Shown: positions 27,043-35,309, counted from the stretch's first letter. The stretch: DNA of 40,568 nt from an uncultured Gammaproteobacteria bacterium (GCA_913065105.1 CAJXZZ010000019.1:1-40568); one strand, 5' to 3'. Numbers and translations: made by a program. The notes: generated by a model not told the origin, from the letters alone.

Positions 27043-29691
27043 ATGATTGAAAGTGACGACGACAAAACAAAAATACGCCCCCCTGTAAATAAGCCTGTTG
27101 CATCAGACGATGCGACACGTATTGCCCCCGCAAAAGATAAAGTTGCAGCTATATTATCTAATGAAGATAAAACTCGTGTCGCCGGACTTTCACCACAACA
27201 ACGGCCATTAGATGATAAAACCAGGATTGGCGGTAACGCGAATCAACATAAAGCTAACGATGTAGTATCTGATCGAACCAGGTTTAGGCCAGATGTTATA
27301 CCCGTGGCTGATAATGTTCGGACTGGCGCGGTTAATGAAAATAGTGGTGGTTCAGTAACTCAACCGTTACCAATTGAGATCGGTGAACATGGCACCTTAA
27401 AACACCGTTTCGTTTTGGAAAAAGTTTTGGGTGTCGGTGGTATGGGTATTGTTTATAAAGCAAAAGACATGCTGAAAGTGGAGGCACAGGATAGTGATCC
27501 TTATGTTGCTATTAAAGTATTAAGTGACGAGTTTAAGGCGCATCCAGAAGCTTTTATTTCGTTGCAACGTGAGTCACGGAAATCGCAACGTATCGCACAC
27601 CCTAATATTGTAAACGTACACGATTTTGATCGTGATGATGCTACGGTATTCATGACGATGGAGTTTCTCGATGGTAGTCCGCTAGATGAGTTGATACGGC
27701 AATATAAGTCTACAGGATTACCCACTGATGATGCATGGAGCATCATAAAAGGAATGTCTTCTGCTTTATCATATGCGCATGCTGAAAAAATTATTCATTC
27801 TGATTTTAAACCAGGAAATGTCTTTGTTACAAAAAAAGGCATAGTGAAAGTTTTTGACTTTGGTATTGCCCGCGCAGTCGCCAAAGTTGGACATCTTGAT
27901 GACAACCCTGAAGACAGAACGATTTTTGATGCGGGTAACTTAGGTGCGCTAACACCTGCCTATGCAAGTCTTGAAATGCTAGAAGGTAAAGAGCCAGATG
28001 TTCGTGACGACATTTATGCGCTGGGATGTGTGGTATATGAATTATTTACTGGTGTACACCCCTATAATAAGATTCCTGCAGATGAAGCTGAGCGCCAGGG
28101 TTTAAAACCTAAACGTATTACTAATATTAAAAAAAATGAGTGGAGAGCTATTGAAAAAGCTATAGCCTTTAGACGTGAAAACCGTATCGCTACGGTTGAT
28201 GAGTTTGTTGAAGCTATATCGCCAAAATTAAAAGCATCGAACTGGATTGTAACTTCATTTGCTCTGTTGTTGTCCGTAGTTATTACAAGTTACTTTGTTT
28301 TTTTTCAGGAAAAAGAGGCTGACCCATTTTCTGAATTTGATATACGTAACGAATTAGAATTAAAGATAAAGATTGATTTTTATAAAGAAGATCTTGAGTC
28401 ATTAATTAAAGAGGCTAGTTTTACTAACCGTTGGCAAGAATCCACATGGAAAGATGTATCTGACTTAACGATTCTGACAAAAGGAGGTGACGCCTGGCTA
28501 GATGAGAAAAAACAGATTATTTATAAACTGTATATTAATGAGATAACATCTTCAATCAAGAAATACAAATATTCTACAGCTAATGGGTTTATTGAAAATG
28601 CTAAACGTTATACAGATGATACTAGCGAGTTAGATGTCTATTCTAAAAATATAGTAGCCGCTATAAAAAATGATAAATTAAGAAAAGCCAAACAAAACAA
28701 ACAACAGGATAATATTCGAGTAGTTCGCACACAACAGCAGGCTAAAGACCAGAAGGCATCAAAAAAACAGGAAGTGGTAAAACTCTTTGATATTGCACTC
28801 TCCAACGTAAATGATCAGCTTGAATGTCAACAACGTCTTAATATGCGGAATTTTGAAACTGCGATAAATAAACTACGAGAACTCGATCGATCTCGTTATG
28901 ATGCTCTACAGACAAAAATAGTGAATTCTCTTGCAGCTTGTATCGTACAGATAGGTAAGGTTTTTCCAGAAAGAGCATTAGAAGCTAAAAAACACGGGTT
29001 ACGGATATTTGCGTCTAACAAAACACTATTAAGTATTAATATTGAGTCCAGAGACCCTTGCGATAGGTCACTGGCAGGATTGGGTGCGCGAGGCAAACGG
29101 ACTGTTTGTAAGGATAATATAAAAACCGCTGGTACAGGTCCTGAACTGGTGGTTATACCAGCGAACAGTCAAATTAAAGCCTTTGCTATTGGTAAGTATG
29201 AAGTGTCGATAAGTGAACTTAATAAATTTTGTAAAACTTCTTCAGCTTGTGAGACAGTAAAAAATACGGATGATGAATTACCTGCATCAAAAATGAATTT
29301 TAGTCTGGTTAAAGGTTATATAAAATGGCTGAGCAAAATGTCTGGCCAGAAATATCGGTTACCGACTAAAAATGAATGGGTTTATGCCGCCACATCTAGT
29401 AGTCAAAGTCTTGATGCTAATAGAAATTGTAAACTTAGTACTCGAGGTATAGAAAAAGGCGGGGGATTAGTCAAAGCCAACATAGGCAAGCAAAATAGTT
29501 GGGGTCTAGTAAACTATGTGGGCAATGTACAGGAGTGGGTTTACGACCAGGGACGAGAATTAGTGGCGGTTGGCGGTTCTTATGAACAGTCTATGGAAAA
29601 CTGTAACGTTACTACGCTAAATCAGCATAATGGAGCAGGGGACAAGTCAACTGGTTTCAGAGTGTTACGCGAACTGAGGGTAGACTTATGA
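27043..29691 (+). CDS. ppkA: T6SS serine/threonine kinase PpkA with SUMF/FGE-like C-terminal domain
   Basis: An 882-residue transmembrane kinase. Residues 1-90 are disordered with five D-x-T motifs (Thr9, 25, 44, 60, 79). The kinase domain covers about 120-385: GVGGMG glycine loop (about 130), VAIKVL lysine (about 154), HSDFKPGN catalytic loop (about 250), DFG (about 271). The catalytic loop has HSD instead of HRD, a non-RD kinase. One transmembrane helix lies at about 400-421 (IVTSFALLLSVVITSYFVFF). A Lys-rich coiled region (about 425-640) precedes a formylglycine-generating-enzyme/SUMF-like domain (about 700-880: YRLPTKNEWVYAA, NVQEWVYDQG, GGSYEQ, GFRVLRE). The ATG at 27043, one base after the pppA stop, is preferred to the in-frame TTG at 27013 because the first motif then lies at Thr9, as in TssL. 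PpkA activates T6SS by phosphorylating TssL or Fha partners in known systems. Confidence 0.93.
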   Translation: MIESDDDKTKIRPPVNKPVASDDATRIAPAKDKVAAILSNEDKTRVAGLSPQQRPLDDKTRIGGNANQHKANDVVSDRTRFRPDVIPVADNVRTGAVNENSGGSVTQPLPIEIGEHGTLKHRFVLEKVLGVGGMGIVYKAKDMLKVEAQDSDPYVAIKVLSDEFKAHPEAFISLQRESRKSQRIAHPNIVNVHDFDRDDATVFMTMEFLDGSPLDELIRQYKSTGLPTDDAWSIIKGMSSALSYAHAEKIIHSDFKPGNVFVTKKGIVKVFDFGIARAVAKVGHLDDNPEDRTIFDAGNLGALTPAYASLEMLEGKEPDVRDDIYALGCVVYELFTGVHPYNKIPADEAERQGLKPKRITNIKKNEWRAIEKAIAFRRENRIATVDEFVEAISPKLKASNWIVTSFALLLSVVITSYFVFFQEKEADPFSEFDIRNELELKIKIDFYKEDLESLIKEASFTNRWQESTWKDVSDLTILTKGGDAWLDEKKQIIYKLYINEITSSIKKYKYSTANGFIENAKRYTDDTSELDVYSKNIVAAIKNDKLRKAKQNKQQDNIRVVRTQQQAKDQKASKKQEVVKLFDIALSNVNDQLECQQRLNMRNFETAINKLRELDRSRYDALQTKIVNSLAACIVQIGKVFPERALEAKKHGLRIFASNKTLLSINIESRDPCDRSLAGLGARGKRTVCKDNIKTAGTGPELVVIPANSQIKAFAIGKYEVSISELNKFCKTSSACETVKNTDDELPASKMNFSLVKGYIKWLSKMSGQKYRLPTKNEWVYAATSSSQSLDANRNCKLSTRGIEKGGGLVKANIGKQNSWGLVNYVGNVQEWVYDQGRELVAVGGSYEQSMENCNVTTLNQHNGAGDKSTGFRVLRELRVDL

Positions 29692-29915
29692 GTGATACTA
29701 GCTATTCAGCAATGCTACATAGTTTGTCAAAAGAATATTATCAAAACCATATTGGTTTTGAAGACTATCGCATACAGAGAAAAATCATACTAGATAAAAT
29801 TGACGAAGAGTTTAATGGTCGTAAGTTACATGATGAACCGGCCGAGGAATTGGAACAGTCATCATTATCTATGGATACGATTGCATTCTTTAAAGGTACG
29901 GATATTGAGGGCTGA
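29688..29915 (+). CDS. Small conserved-looking hypothetical protein (75 residues)
   Basis: An acidic 75-residue protein whose ATG overlaps the ppkA stop (ATGA), so it is translationally coupled to the T6SS operon. It has no signal peptide, membrane helix or cysteine. Residues 8-42 have the pattern L-x3-YYQNHIGFEDYRIQRKIILDKI, reminiscent of short C-terminal-type helical motifs (leucine, tyrosine, then G-I-x-x-x-x-YR-x-x-R). The C-terminal half is a disordered acidic tail. No function is recognised. By position it could be a PpkA accessory protein or belong with the downstream ExbB/ExbD/TonB genes. The reading frame is well supported by coupling and by amphipathic helix pattern. Confidence 0.7.
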   Translation: MSDTSYSAMLHSLSKEYYQNHIGFEDYRIQRKIILDKIDEEFNGRKLHDEPAEELEQSSLSMDTIAFFKGTDIEG

Positions 29916-30037
29916 TTTTTATGGCATACTCGCAATACTATTTGAAGTTACAATGTAGAAATTATTGAAAATAAACAGTTTGCTGCTGGTTCGAAGTTCT
30001 ATACAATCAGCTAAATTTTAGTTAAAGGGGATATTTC

Positions 30038-30655
30038 ATGGAGTTAGTTAAGTTTTTTCAAACCGGTGGGCCATTTATGTACCCTATCTTGCTGGTGCTG
30101 GCGTTAGGTTTAGCTATTGCTATTGAACGTTTTCTTTATATTACAAAAACTCAAGGAAGCACAAATAAGATATGGGGACAATTGGTTCCTATGTTAAAAG
30201 CACAGGACTTTTCTCGCGCTACCAAATTAACTGAATCAGCGAAGACACCATTAGCTACTATGTTGAATTACGGTTTTGCAAGAAAAAATGCAAATGCTGC
30301 ACGTGAAGGCATCGAATCAGCGATGGAAGAAGGAATGATGGAAGTGATGCCAGTGCTGGAACAACGCACACACTACCTGGCAACATTCGCTAATATTGCC
30401 ACCTTGCTTGGTTTATTGGGCACCATTATTGGCTTGATTCAGGCATTTACAGCAGTTGCCGGCGCTGACCCTGCTGAAAAAGCAGATTTATTATCCGCCA
30501 GTATTTCAGTTGCAATGAATACCACTGCTTTTGGTCTGATTGCTGCAATTCCGCTTATTTTGATTCACTCTTATCTAGTTACGAAAACCGCACGTTTGAT
30601 CGATAACATCGAAATGGCAGCTGTTAAATGCCTGAACTTGATAGCTAACGATTAG
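30038..30655 (+). CDS. MotA/TolQ/ExbB-family proton-channel protein
   Basis: A 205-residue inner-membrane protein with three transmembrane helices: FMYPILLVLALGLAIAIERF (about 13-35), ATLLGLLGTIIGLIQAF (about 125-145) and AFGLIAAIPLILIHSYL (about 165-190). The second-helix signature LLGLLGTIIG and third-helix NTTAFGLIAAIP are typical of ExbB/TolQ. It forms the pentameric stator of a proton-driven motor with the two ExbD proteins that follow. AAGGGG precedes the ATG. A 122-bp gap separates it from the T6SS operon end, long enough for its own promoter. Whether it serves the T6SS or an independent TonB-like function is not shown by sequence. Confidence 0.92.
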   Translation: MELVKFFQTGGPFMYPILLVLALGLAIAIERFLYITKTQGSTNKIWGQLVPMLKAQDFSRATKLTESAKTPLATMLNYGFARKNANAAREGIESAMEEGMMEVMPVLEQRTHYLATFANIATLLGLLGTIIGLIQAFTAVAGADPAEKADLLSASISVAMNTTAFGLIAAIPLILIHSYLVTKTARLIDNIEMAAVKCLNLIAND

Positions 30656-30698
30656 TTATTAAATTAATAAGTAAGCAGGAAATTTTGAGAGACATTGC

Positions 30699-31280
30699 AT
30701 GAAGCTGGTCAGACGTAGACATATACAGGAAACCGTTGAACTAAATATTACGGCCTTCCTTAACTTAATGGTAATACTCGTGCCATTTTTGTTGATCACA
30801 GCAGTATTCTCTCGTGTAACAGTGCTCGAACTAAATTTGCCTTCTAAAGATGCAATTGCCAAACAGGAAGAAAAAATCAAGTTGCAACTTGAACTGGTGA
30901 TAAGACAAGGCAGTTTTGAAATCAGAGATTCTAACCTTGGTCGTATTAAATATATTGAACGTAATGAGGCAGCGCCTAACTGGAAAATATTTACTGATAT
31001 TCTTGTTGAAATTAAAACACGTTTTCCAGATGAGCAAAGTATTACGCTATTGCTTGAGCCTAAAGTTAATTACAAAACACTCATTCAAGTAATGGACCGT
31101 GTGCGCTCAGCTGATGTTGTGCAATTTACCGAAGTTGAAAATGTGGAGCTGTTTCCAAATATTTCTATCGGTGATGCACCTGTCCTCGAAGATCTGCCAG
31201 CAGTGTCTGTATCTGACACTGCTGGTTCAAACACGGGCAGTTCAAATACAGCCAGCGCAAAACAGGCGATATCCAAATGA
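30699..31280 (+). CDS. ExbD/TolR-family protein, first copy, with Asn at the motor Asp position
   Basis: A 193-residue single-pass protein: cytoplasmic N-terminus, transmembrane helix about 17-40, periplasmic domain. The helix reads NITAFLNLMVILVPFLL, where typical ExbD/TolR has PLVDVMLVLLIIF. The essential proton-translocating aspartate is thus Asn22 here. The periplasmic part keeps the ExbD fold pattern (NLPSKD, then LLEPKVNYKTLIQVMDRVR). The C-terminus is a Ser/Ala/Thr-rich tail. The 3' end overlaps the next exbD by 4 nt (ATGA). It probably forms a heterodimer with the second ExbD, inside an ExbB pentamer. Confidence 0.88.
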   Translation: MKLVRRRHIQETVELNITAFLNLMVILVPFLLITAVFSRVTVLELNLPSKDAIAKQEEKIKLQLELVIRQGSFEIRDSNLGRIKYIERNEAAPNWKIFTDILVEIKTRFPDEQSITLLLEPKVNYKTLIQVMDRVRSADVVQFTEVENVELFPNISIGDAPVLEDLPAVSVSDTAGSNTGSSNTASAKQAISK

Positions 31281-31792
31281 AGGAAATGTCGCGTCGTGCG
31301 AGACGAATGGAAAGAAACCATAGGCGGAATAAACAGCCAGCACTTAATCTGATTTCTTTAATGGATGTTTTTACTATTCTGGTGTTTTTTTTGTTGATTA
31401 GCTCATCGAATGTTCAGCAGTTACCGAAGAAAAAAGACATACACTTACCGACATCTGTGGCAACAAAGGCACCAAAAGAAACGCTTATTATTTCTGTGTC
31501 ACAACGAAATATTTTGGTTCAGGGTAAAGAGGTCGCTACTATACAGCAGGTAATCTCCGATGCTGAGCCATTAATTCGTGGCCTGGAAAAAGAGCTGAAA
31601 TTTCAGGCATCAAAAAGCAGTGTGTTGACTACTACAAAAAGGAAGACGAAGGGTAGGGACGTTACTATTATGGGAGATGAAAATATTCAGTATGAGCTGT
31701 TACGAAAAATACTGGCAACCTGCCGTGAAGCTAACTATACACAGATATCTTTTGCAGCCATGCAGCAATCTAAATCGGGAGATACGTTATAG
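31277..31792 (+). CDS. ExbD/TolR-family protein, second copy, with motor Asp
   Basis: A 171-residue protein with a very basic N-terminus, a transmembrane helix at about 23-45 and a periplasmic domain. The helix reads LNLISLMDVFTILVFFLLI, with Asp30 in the proton-translocating position. This is therefore the catalytically complete partner of the preceding ExbD. The periplasmic part has LPKKKDIHLP, VSQRNILVQGK and YELLRKILATCREANYTQI, as expected for ExbD/TolR. It overlaps the previous gene by 4 nt and the next one by 1 nt. Confidence 0.9.
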   Translation: MKEMSRRARRMERNHRRNKQPALNLISLMDVFTILVFFLLISSSNVQQLPKKKDIHLPTSVATKAPKETLIISVSQRNILVQGKEVATIQQVISDAEPLIRGLEKELKFQASKSSVLTTTKRKTKGRDVTIMGDENIQYELLRKILATCREANYTQISFAAMQQSKSGDTL

Positions 31793-32745
31793 TGTCTTCT
31801 ATTTGTTATGAGCAACTGGCCTTAAGCTGGAGCCCGGTAAATAAAAATAATAAGCAGTTTAATATAATTACTGCTGTGGTTGTGTCTGTGATGTTGCTGG
31901 CTGGTATCGTAATATCATCAGTAACTGTGCCGGATGAAAGTAGGTTGGCGCGCAATGTAGTGCCAGAGCGTATCGCAAATTTTATAATCGAAAAAAAAAA
32001 GCCAGAGCCGAAAATCGTAAAACCTAAGCCTAAACCAAAACCTAAGCTCAAGCCAAAACCAAAACCTGAAGTTAAAAAGCCTCCAAAAGCAAAAGCTCAG
32101 AAGCCACTAACAAAAACACAAAAACAAGCTCGCGAGAAAGCCGCTAAAAGTGGCTTGCTCGCCCTGGGAAATGAGTTGTCGGATTTGATGGATACTTCTG
32201 ATGTTGACTCCATGGTCGGCGGAAATGTTAAAACCAGTTCTGCTTCAGCCGCAGCTGCGACAAGTCGAAATAAAGCTTTACTAACTGCCAATGCGAGTAA
32301 AGGTAGTAGTGGTGTCGATGCAGTCGAATACACTGCTGCTGTTGGCCAAACGCAGTTGACGCAACGCGAAATAACACAGGTTAAACAGTCACTGTTATCA
32401 TCAGACGCACAATCTAAAGCCTCGAGTAATCAGCGTAACAGATCACGAAGTGGTGGTGTTAGAGCGGAAGAAGACATTACGATTGTTTTTGATCAAAATA
32501 AAAGTAAGTTATATTCAATTTATAATCGGGCTCGTCGCACCAACCCGAACTTGAAAGGTAAGATTGTATTAGAGATCACCATTTCACCAGCTGGTAAGGT
32601 AACGCAGATAAAAGTGGTATCGAGTGAGTTAAACGACCCTAAACTTGAATCTCGATTAGTTAGTCGCATCAAGTTATTCAACTTTGGTGCACAGAAGGTA
32701 GAACAGGTAATTGTTACTTATCCTATCGAGTTCTTACCGTCTTAG
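31792..32745 (+). CDS. TonB-like energy transducer with AgmX/PglI-type C-terminal domain
   Basis: A 317-residue protein with one N-terminal transmembrane helix (about 23-43, IITAVVVSVMLLAGIVI). A Lys/Pro-rich segment follows (about 65-105, many KPKPKP units) suited to span the periplasm, then a Ser/Ala-rich linker. A C-terminal beta domain (about 225-317) contains IYNRARRTNPNLKGKIVLEI and ISPAGKVTQIKVVSS, ending VTYPIEFLP; this is the AgmX/PglI type of TonB-like domain. The start is GTG at 31792, overlapping the upstream TAG (TAGTG). It should couple the ExbB/ExbD motor to an outer-membrane or periplasmic target, which is not in the window. Confidence 0.88.
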   Translation: MSSICYEQLALSWSPVNKNNKQFNIITAVVVSVMLLAGIVISSVTVPDESRLARNVVPERIANFIIEKKKPEPKIVKPKPKPKPKLKPKPKPEVKKPPKAKAQKPLTKTQKQAREKAAKSGLLALGNELSDLMDTSDVDSMVGGNVKTSSASAAAATSRNKALLTANASKGSSGVDAVEYTAAVGQTQLTQREITQVKQSLLSSDAQSKASSNQRNRSRSGGVRAEEDITIVFDQNKSKLYSIYNRARRTNPNLKGKIVLEITISPAGKVTQIKVVSSELNDPKLESRLVSRIKLFNFGAQKVEQVIVTYPIEFLPS

Positions 32746-32801
32746 ATAAATATCTCTAGAAAGTGAAAGAAAATATATCTACTAGTCATCTATAAAAGTT
32801 A

Positions 32802-32827
32802 AAAACGTACTGAAGAAATAACGTTTT
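32802..32827. terminator. Candidate bidirectional terminator between tonB-like gene and regulator
   Basis: AAAACGT (32802-32808) and ACGTTTT (32821-32827) form an inverted repeat around a 12-base loop. It has A- and T-rich flanks on both strands and lies between two convergent genes. The right arm overlaps the regulator's stop codon. The stem is short and AT-rich, so strength is doubtful. Confidence 0.4.
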
Positions 32828-34478
32828 ACTTGAGACCCGCAATACGTAGTTGTTCAATAATATTCTGTAACCGGTTTTTATCTTTAACTGGGAATATTCT
32901 AGCGACGTCTGTCACGTTAAATTCTGGTGAAATAGTGTGCAGCTGTCCAGCTGTCCAGTTTGCCTCGTCATGCAGACCTAACTGGCTTAATGTTGCCGTT
33001 AACATTATATGTGCGGTTAGTAGGTTGAAGTTTTTATCAATCGCATCTCGAAATACTGCTGAGGCGCTTTCGTATTCACCCAGATAATAATATGCCTGAC
33101 CCAAGACAGAAATGTACTGGGCAGGGTAGTTTGGGTTAAGGCGCATGGCTCGCCGTATCGTTGTTATACCTAGTGCAGGATCGCCCTTGTATATTTGAAT
33201 TAAAGCCATTATGGCGTAACCATCGGCATAATTTGGCCGGACTAACAGAGAATGGTTAATAGATTCTATTGCCTGATCATAACGATGTAAGTGCAGTTGC
33301 GCATAGGCCAGGGACCAGTAGGCCTGTGGTAACCTGTTGTCAATTGTTACTGCTTTTTTTGCCAGCGCCAGGGTTTTCAGCAATGGTTTTTCAATGCTAG
33401 AAAACCATTGATAACGATATTCATCGACATAAGTTAAGGCCAGCGTACTGTAGGCGCGAGCAAAATTAGGGTCCAATCGAACGGCCTGCTGGAAATGCTC
33501 TCTGGCAAGTAAGTTTTCATTATTTGCGTGCTGTGTATATAAAGCCTGACCTCTGAGAAAATGATCATAGGCTTCTATGCTGTTGGTATAACGATGTGCT
33601 ACGCGTTTTTTCTCTTCTTCGGTTAATTTTATGGATAAGGTGGAGACGATCTTGGCGGTAATGTCGTCCTGTACATCAAATACAGCGGTGATTTCGCGGT
33701 CATAACTTTCTGCCCATAACTGGTGATGATTGCTGTTATCTATAAGTATGACATTGACGCGTAATTTCTTGCCTGCACGCTGCACACTGCCGGTTAGGAT
33801 ATAACGAGCAAGTTGTTGATACTTTGTTTCAACATTATCGATAAATTCATTGCTCTCAGCTAGCGCCGATGGTGCGGCGATTACCAGTAGCCCTGAAAGT
33901 TTTGATAGTGCAATACTTACATCTGCGGTAATGCCATCACTGAAATAATCCTGAGCCGCTTTATTGCTGAGATTATCAAATGGCAGAACAACGATTGATG
34001 GTGTATCTGCAAATATACCGGCATCATCAATAATTTTCGGTTGTGGAATAACGATTATCACTGTGACAGCAACAAGGATTAGCAGAGCTAATGCAATAAC
34101 GTAACGGACTGATTTTGGTCTGCTAGTTTCATGATTTGGTTTGATAACGTTTGAGACTTGAGTGGTTCCAGCCCAGCTGACCGGGGCGATGAGTCGATAG
34201 CCTTTTTTTGGCACGGTCTCTATATAAACAGGCTTGCGTGAATCGTCACCCAGGACTTTACGTAATCTTGTGATGCAGCTGGTGAGGGCGTCATAGCTGA
34301 TGACGCGATTGGTCCAGACGTCGGCTTCCAGTTGCTCGCGGCTCACGACACTGCCCTGGTTTTTTGCCAGGTATACCAGTAGGGTCATGACTTTACTTTC
34401 CAGCTTGATGTTTTGTTCGCCGCAATGGATTCGATTTGCATCGACATCCACATACCAGTCAGCAACCTGAAAATTCAT
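32826..34478 (-). CDS. Membrane-bound winged-helix transcriptional regulator (CadC/ToxR type) with TolB-like and TPR domains
   Basis: A 550-residue one-component regulator. The OmpR-type winged helix is at about 1-100 (LLVYLAKNQGSVVSREQLEA, then LRKVLGDDSRKPVYIETVPK with KGYRLIAP). A transmembrane helix follows at about 125-145. A TolB-N-like segment covers about 155-300 (IVVLPFDNLSNKAAQDYFSD, ITADVSIALSKL). TPR repeats fill about 310-530 (FARAYSTLALTYVDEY, AYWSLAYAQLHLHRYDQAIE, YYLGEYESASAVFRDAI). The output domain is cytoplasmic and the sensor periplasmic. Target genes are unknown; it faces away from the thioredoxin/TolC genes and towards the tonB-like gene, so either neighbour could be regulated. 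Confidence 0.9.
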   Translation of the reverse strand: MNFQVADWYVDVDANRIHCGEQNIKLESKVMTLLVYLAKNQGSVVSREQLEADVWTNRVISYDALTSCITRLRKVLGDDSRKPVYIETVPKKGYRLIAPVSWAGTTQVSNVIKPNHETSRPKSVRYVIALALLILVAVTVIIVIPQPKIIDDAGIFADTPSIVVLPFDNLSNKAAQDYFSDGITADVSIALSKLSGLLVIAAPSALAESNEFIDNVETKYQQLARYILTGSVQRAGKKLRVNVILIDNSNHHQLWAESYDREITAVFDVQDDITAKIVSTLSIKLTEEEKKRVAHRYTNSIEAYDHFLRGQALYTQHANNENLLAREHFQQAVRLDPNFARAYSTLALTYVDEYRYQWFSSIEKPLLKTLALAKKAVTIDNRLPQAYWSLAYAQLHLHRYDQAIESINHSLLVRPNYADGYAIMALIQIYKGDPALGITTIRRAMRLNPNYPAQYISVLGQAYYYLGEYESASAVFRDAIDKNFNLLTAHIMLTATLSQLGLHDEANWTAGQLHTISPEFNVTDVARIFPVKDKNRLQNIIEQLRIAGLK

Positions 34479-34538
34479 GCCTGATAGCCTTTTATTAGCC
34501 TGCGAAAACTATTGTAATTGGGTTCTAAGTTAATGTTT

Positions 34539-34544
34539 ATTATA
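34539..34544 (-). promoter_or_regulatory. Candidate -10 element of the regulator gene
   Basis: TATAAT on the minus strand, about 60 nt before the regulator's ATG, in the divergent 169-bp gap with the thioredoxin-like gene. No good -35 is found at 16-18 bp spacing, so activation or a weak promoter is implied. Low-confidence site. Confidence 0.3.
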
Positions 34545-34647
34545 AGCATTTATTTTGCCAGATAATCGTTTGCTTTTCGTCATAACTTTATAGCTATTTT
34601 AGGCTACTAAGTATCTATATACGTTAAATTCATACTTTGGAAGCATC

Positions 34648-35295
34648 ATGATAACAATAACCAACAAGCATACTGATTCGCAATCAGCAAGGCGATATGC
34701 GCGACGAGTAAACGCTGAATCCTATGACATTATTGGTTTTCTGCTGTTTTTTTTACTGATGTTCTGGGGTGGACAGAGCATAGCGGATATTGAGGACAAT
34801 ATCCCGCGTGATCCGATGGAATATTTCTTTCATCAGAGTTTTAATAACCTGCAAGAAGAATTGGAGATGGTGATTGAGGAAAATAAATCAGGTGTTTTTA
34901 TTATGTTCAGCGATAAGGATTGCCCCTGGTGTATGAAAATGAAGTCCACGATTATGAATCGTGTGGATGTACAGGAATATTACCGTGAGCATTTTCGAAT
35001 TCTGACAGTCGATATACGCGGTGATACTCTGATGGTGGACTTTGATGGTAATGAAGTTTACGAAAAAGATTTTTCTTTCAAGCAGCATCGCGTTCGAGCA
35101 ACACCCGTGTTTATGTTCTTTGATAGCAAAGGTAAAAAAACCATGCGTTTAACCGGCATAGTGCGCAATGCCAAAGAGTTTATCTGGTTGGGTGAATTTG
35201 TTGTCAATGGCGAATATCAGAAAACTAATTTTACAAAATATAAACGTGAAAGAGAGCAGCAGGAGAAGTTAGTCTCCCTGAAGCAGAAAAATTGA
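34648..35295 (+). CDS. Membrane-anchored periplasmic thioredoxin-fold protein
   Basis: A 215-residue protein. An N-terminal hydrophobic segment (about 28-42, IIGFLLFFLLMFWGG) acts as signal or anchor. The thioredoxin fold covers about 60-200: VFIMFSDKDCPWCMKMKS with active-site C92-P-W-C95, then ILTVDIRGD, HRVRATPVFMFFDSKGK with the cis-Pro loop, and LTGIVRNAKEF. The CPWC active site and arrangement resemble SoxW-like thiol-disulfide proteins. The C-terminus is highly charged (KYKREREQQEK). GGAAG lies upstream of the ATG. It is coupled to the TolC-type gene that follows, so a role in folding a periplasmic or exported partner is plausible but inferred. Confidence 0.85.
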   Translation: MITITNKHTDSQSARRYARRVNAESYDIIGFLLFFLLMFWGGQSIADIEDNIPRDPMEYFFHQSFNNLQEELEMVIEENKSGVFIMFSDKDCPWCMKMKSTIMNRVDVQEYYREHFRILTVDIRGDTLMVDFDGNEVYEKDFSFKQHRVRATPVFMFFDSKGKKTMRLTGIVRNAKEFIWLGEFVVNGEYQKTNFTKYKREREQQEKLVSLKQKN

Positions 35296-35309
35296 TACTG
35301 GTCAGTTAC

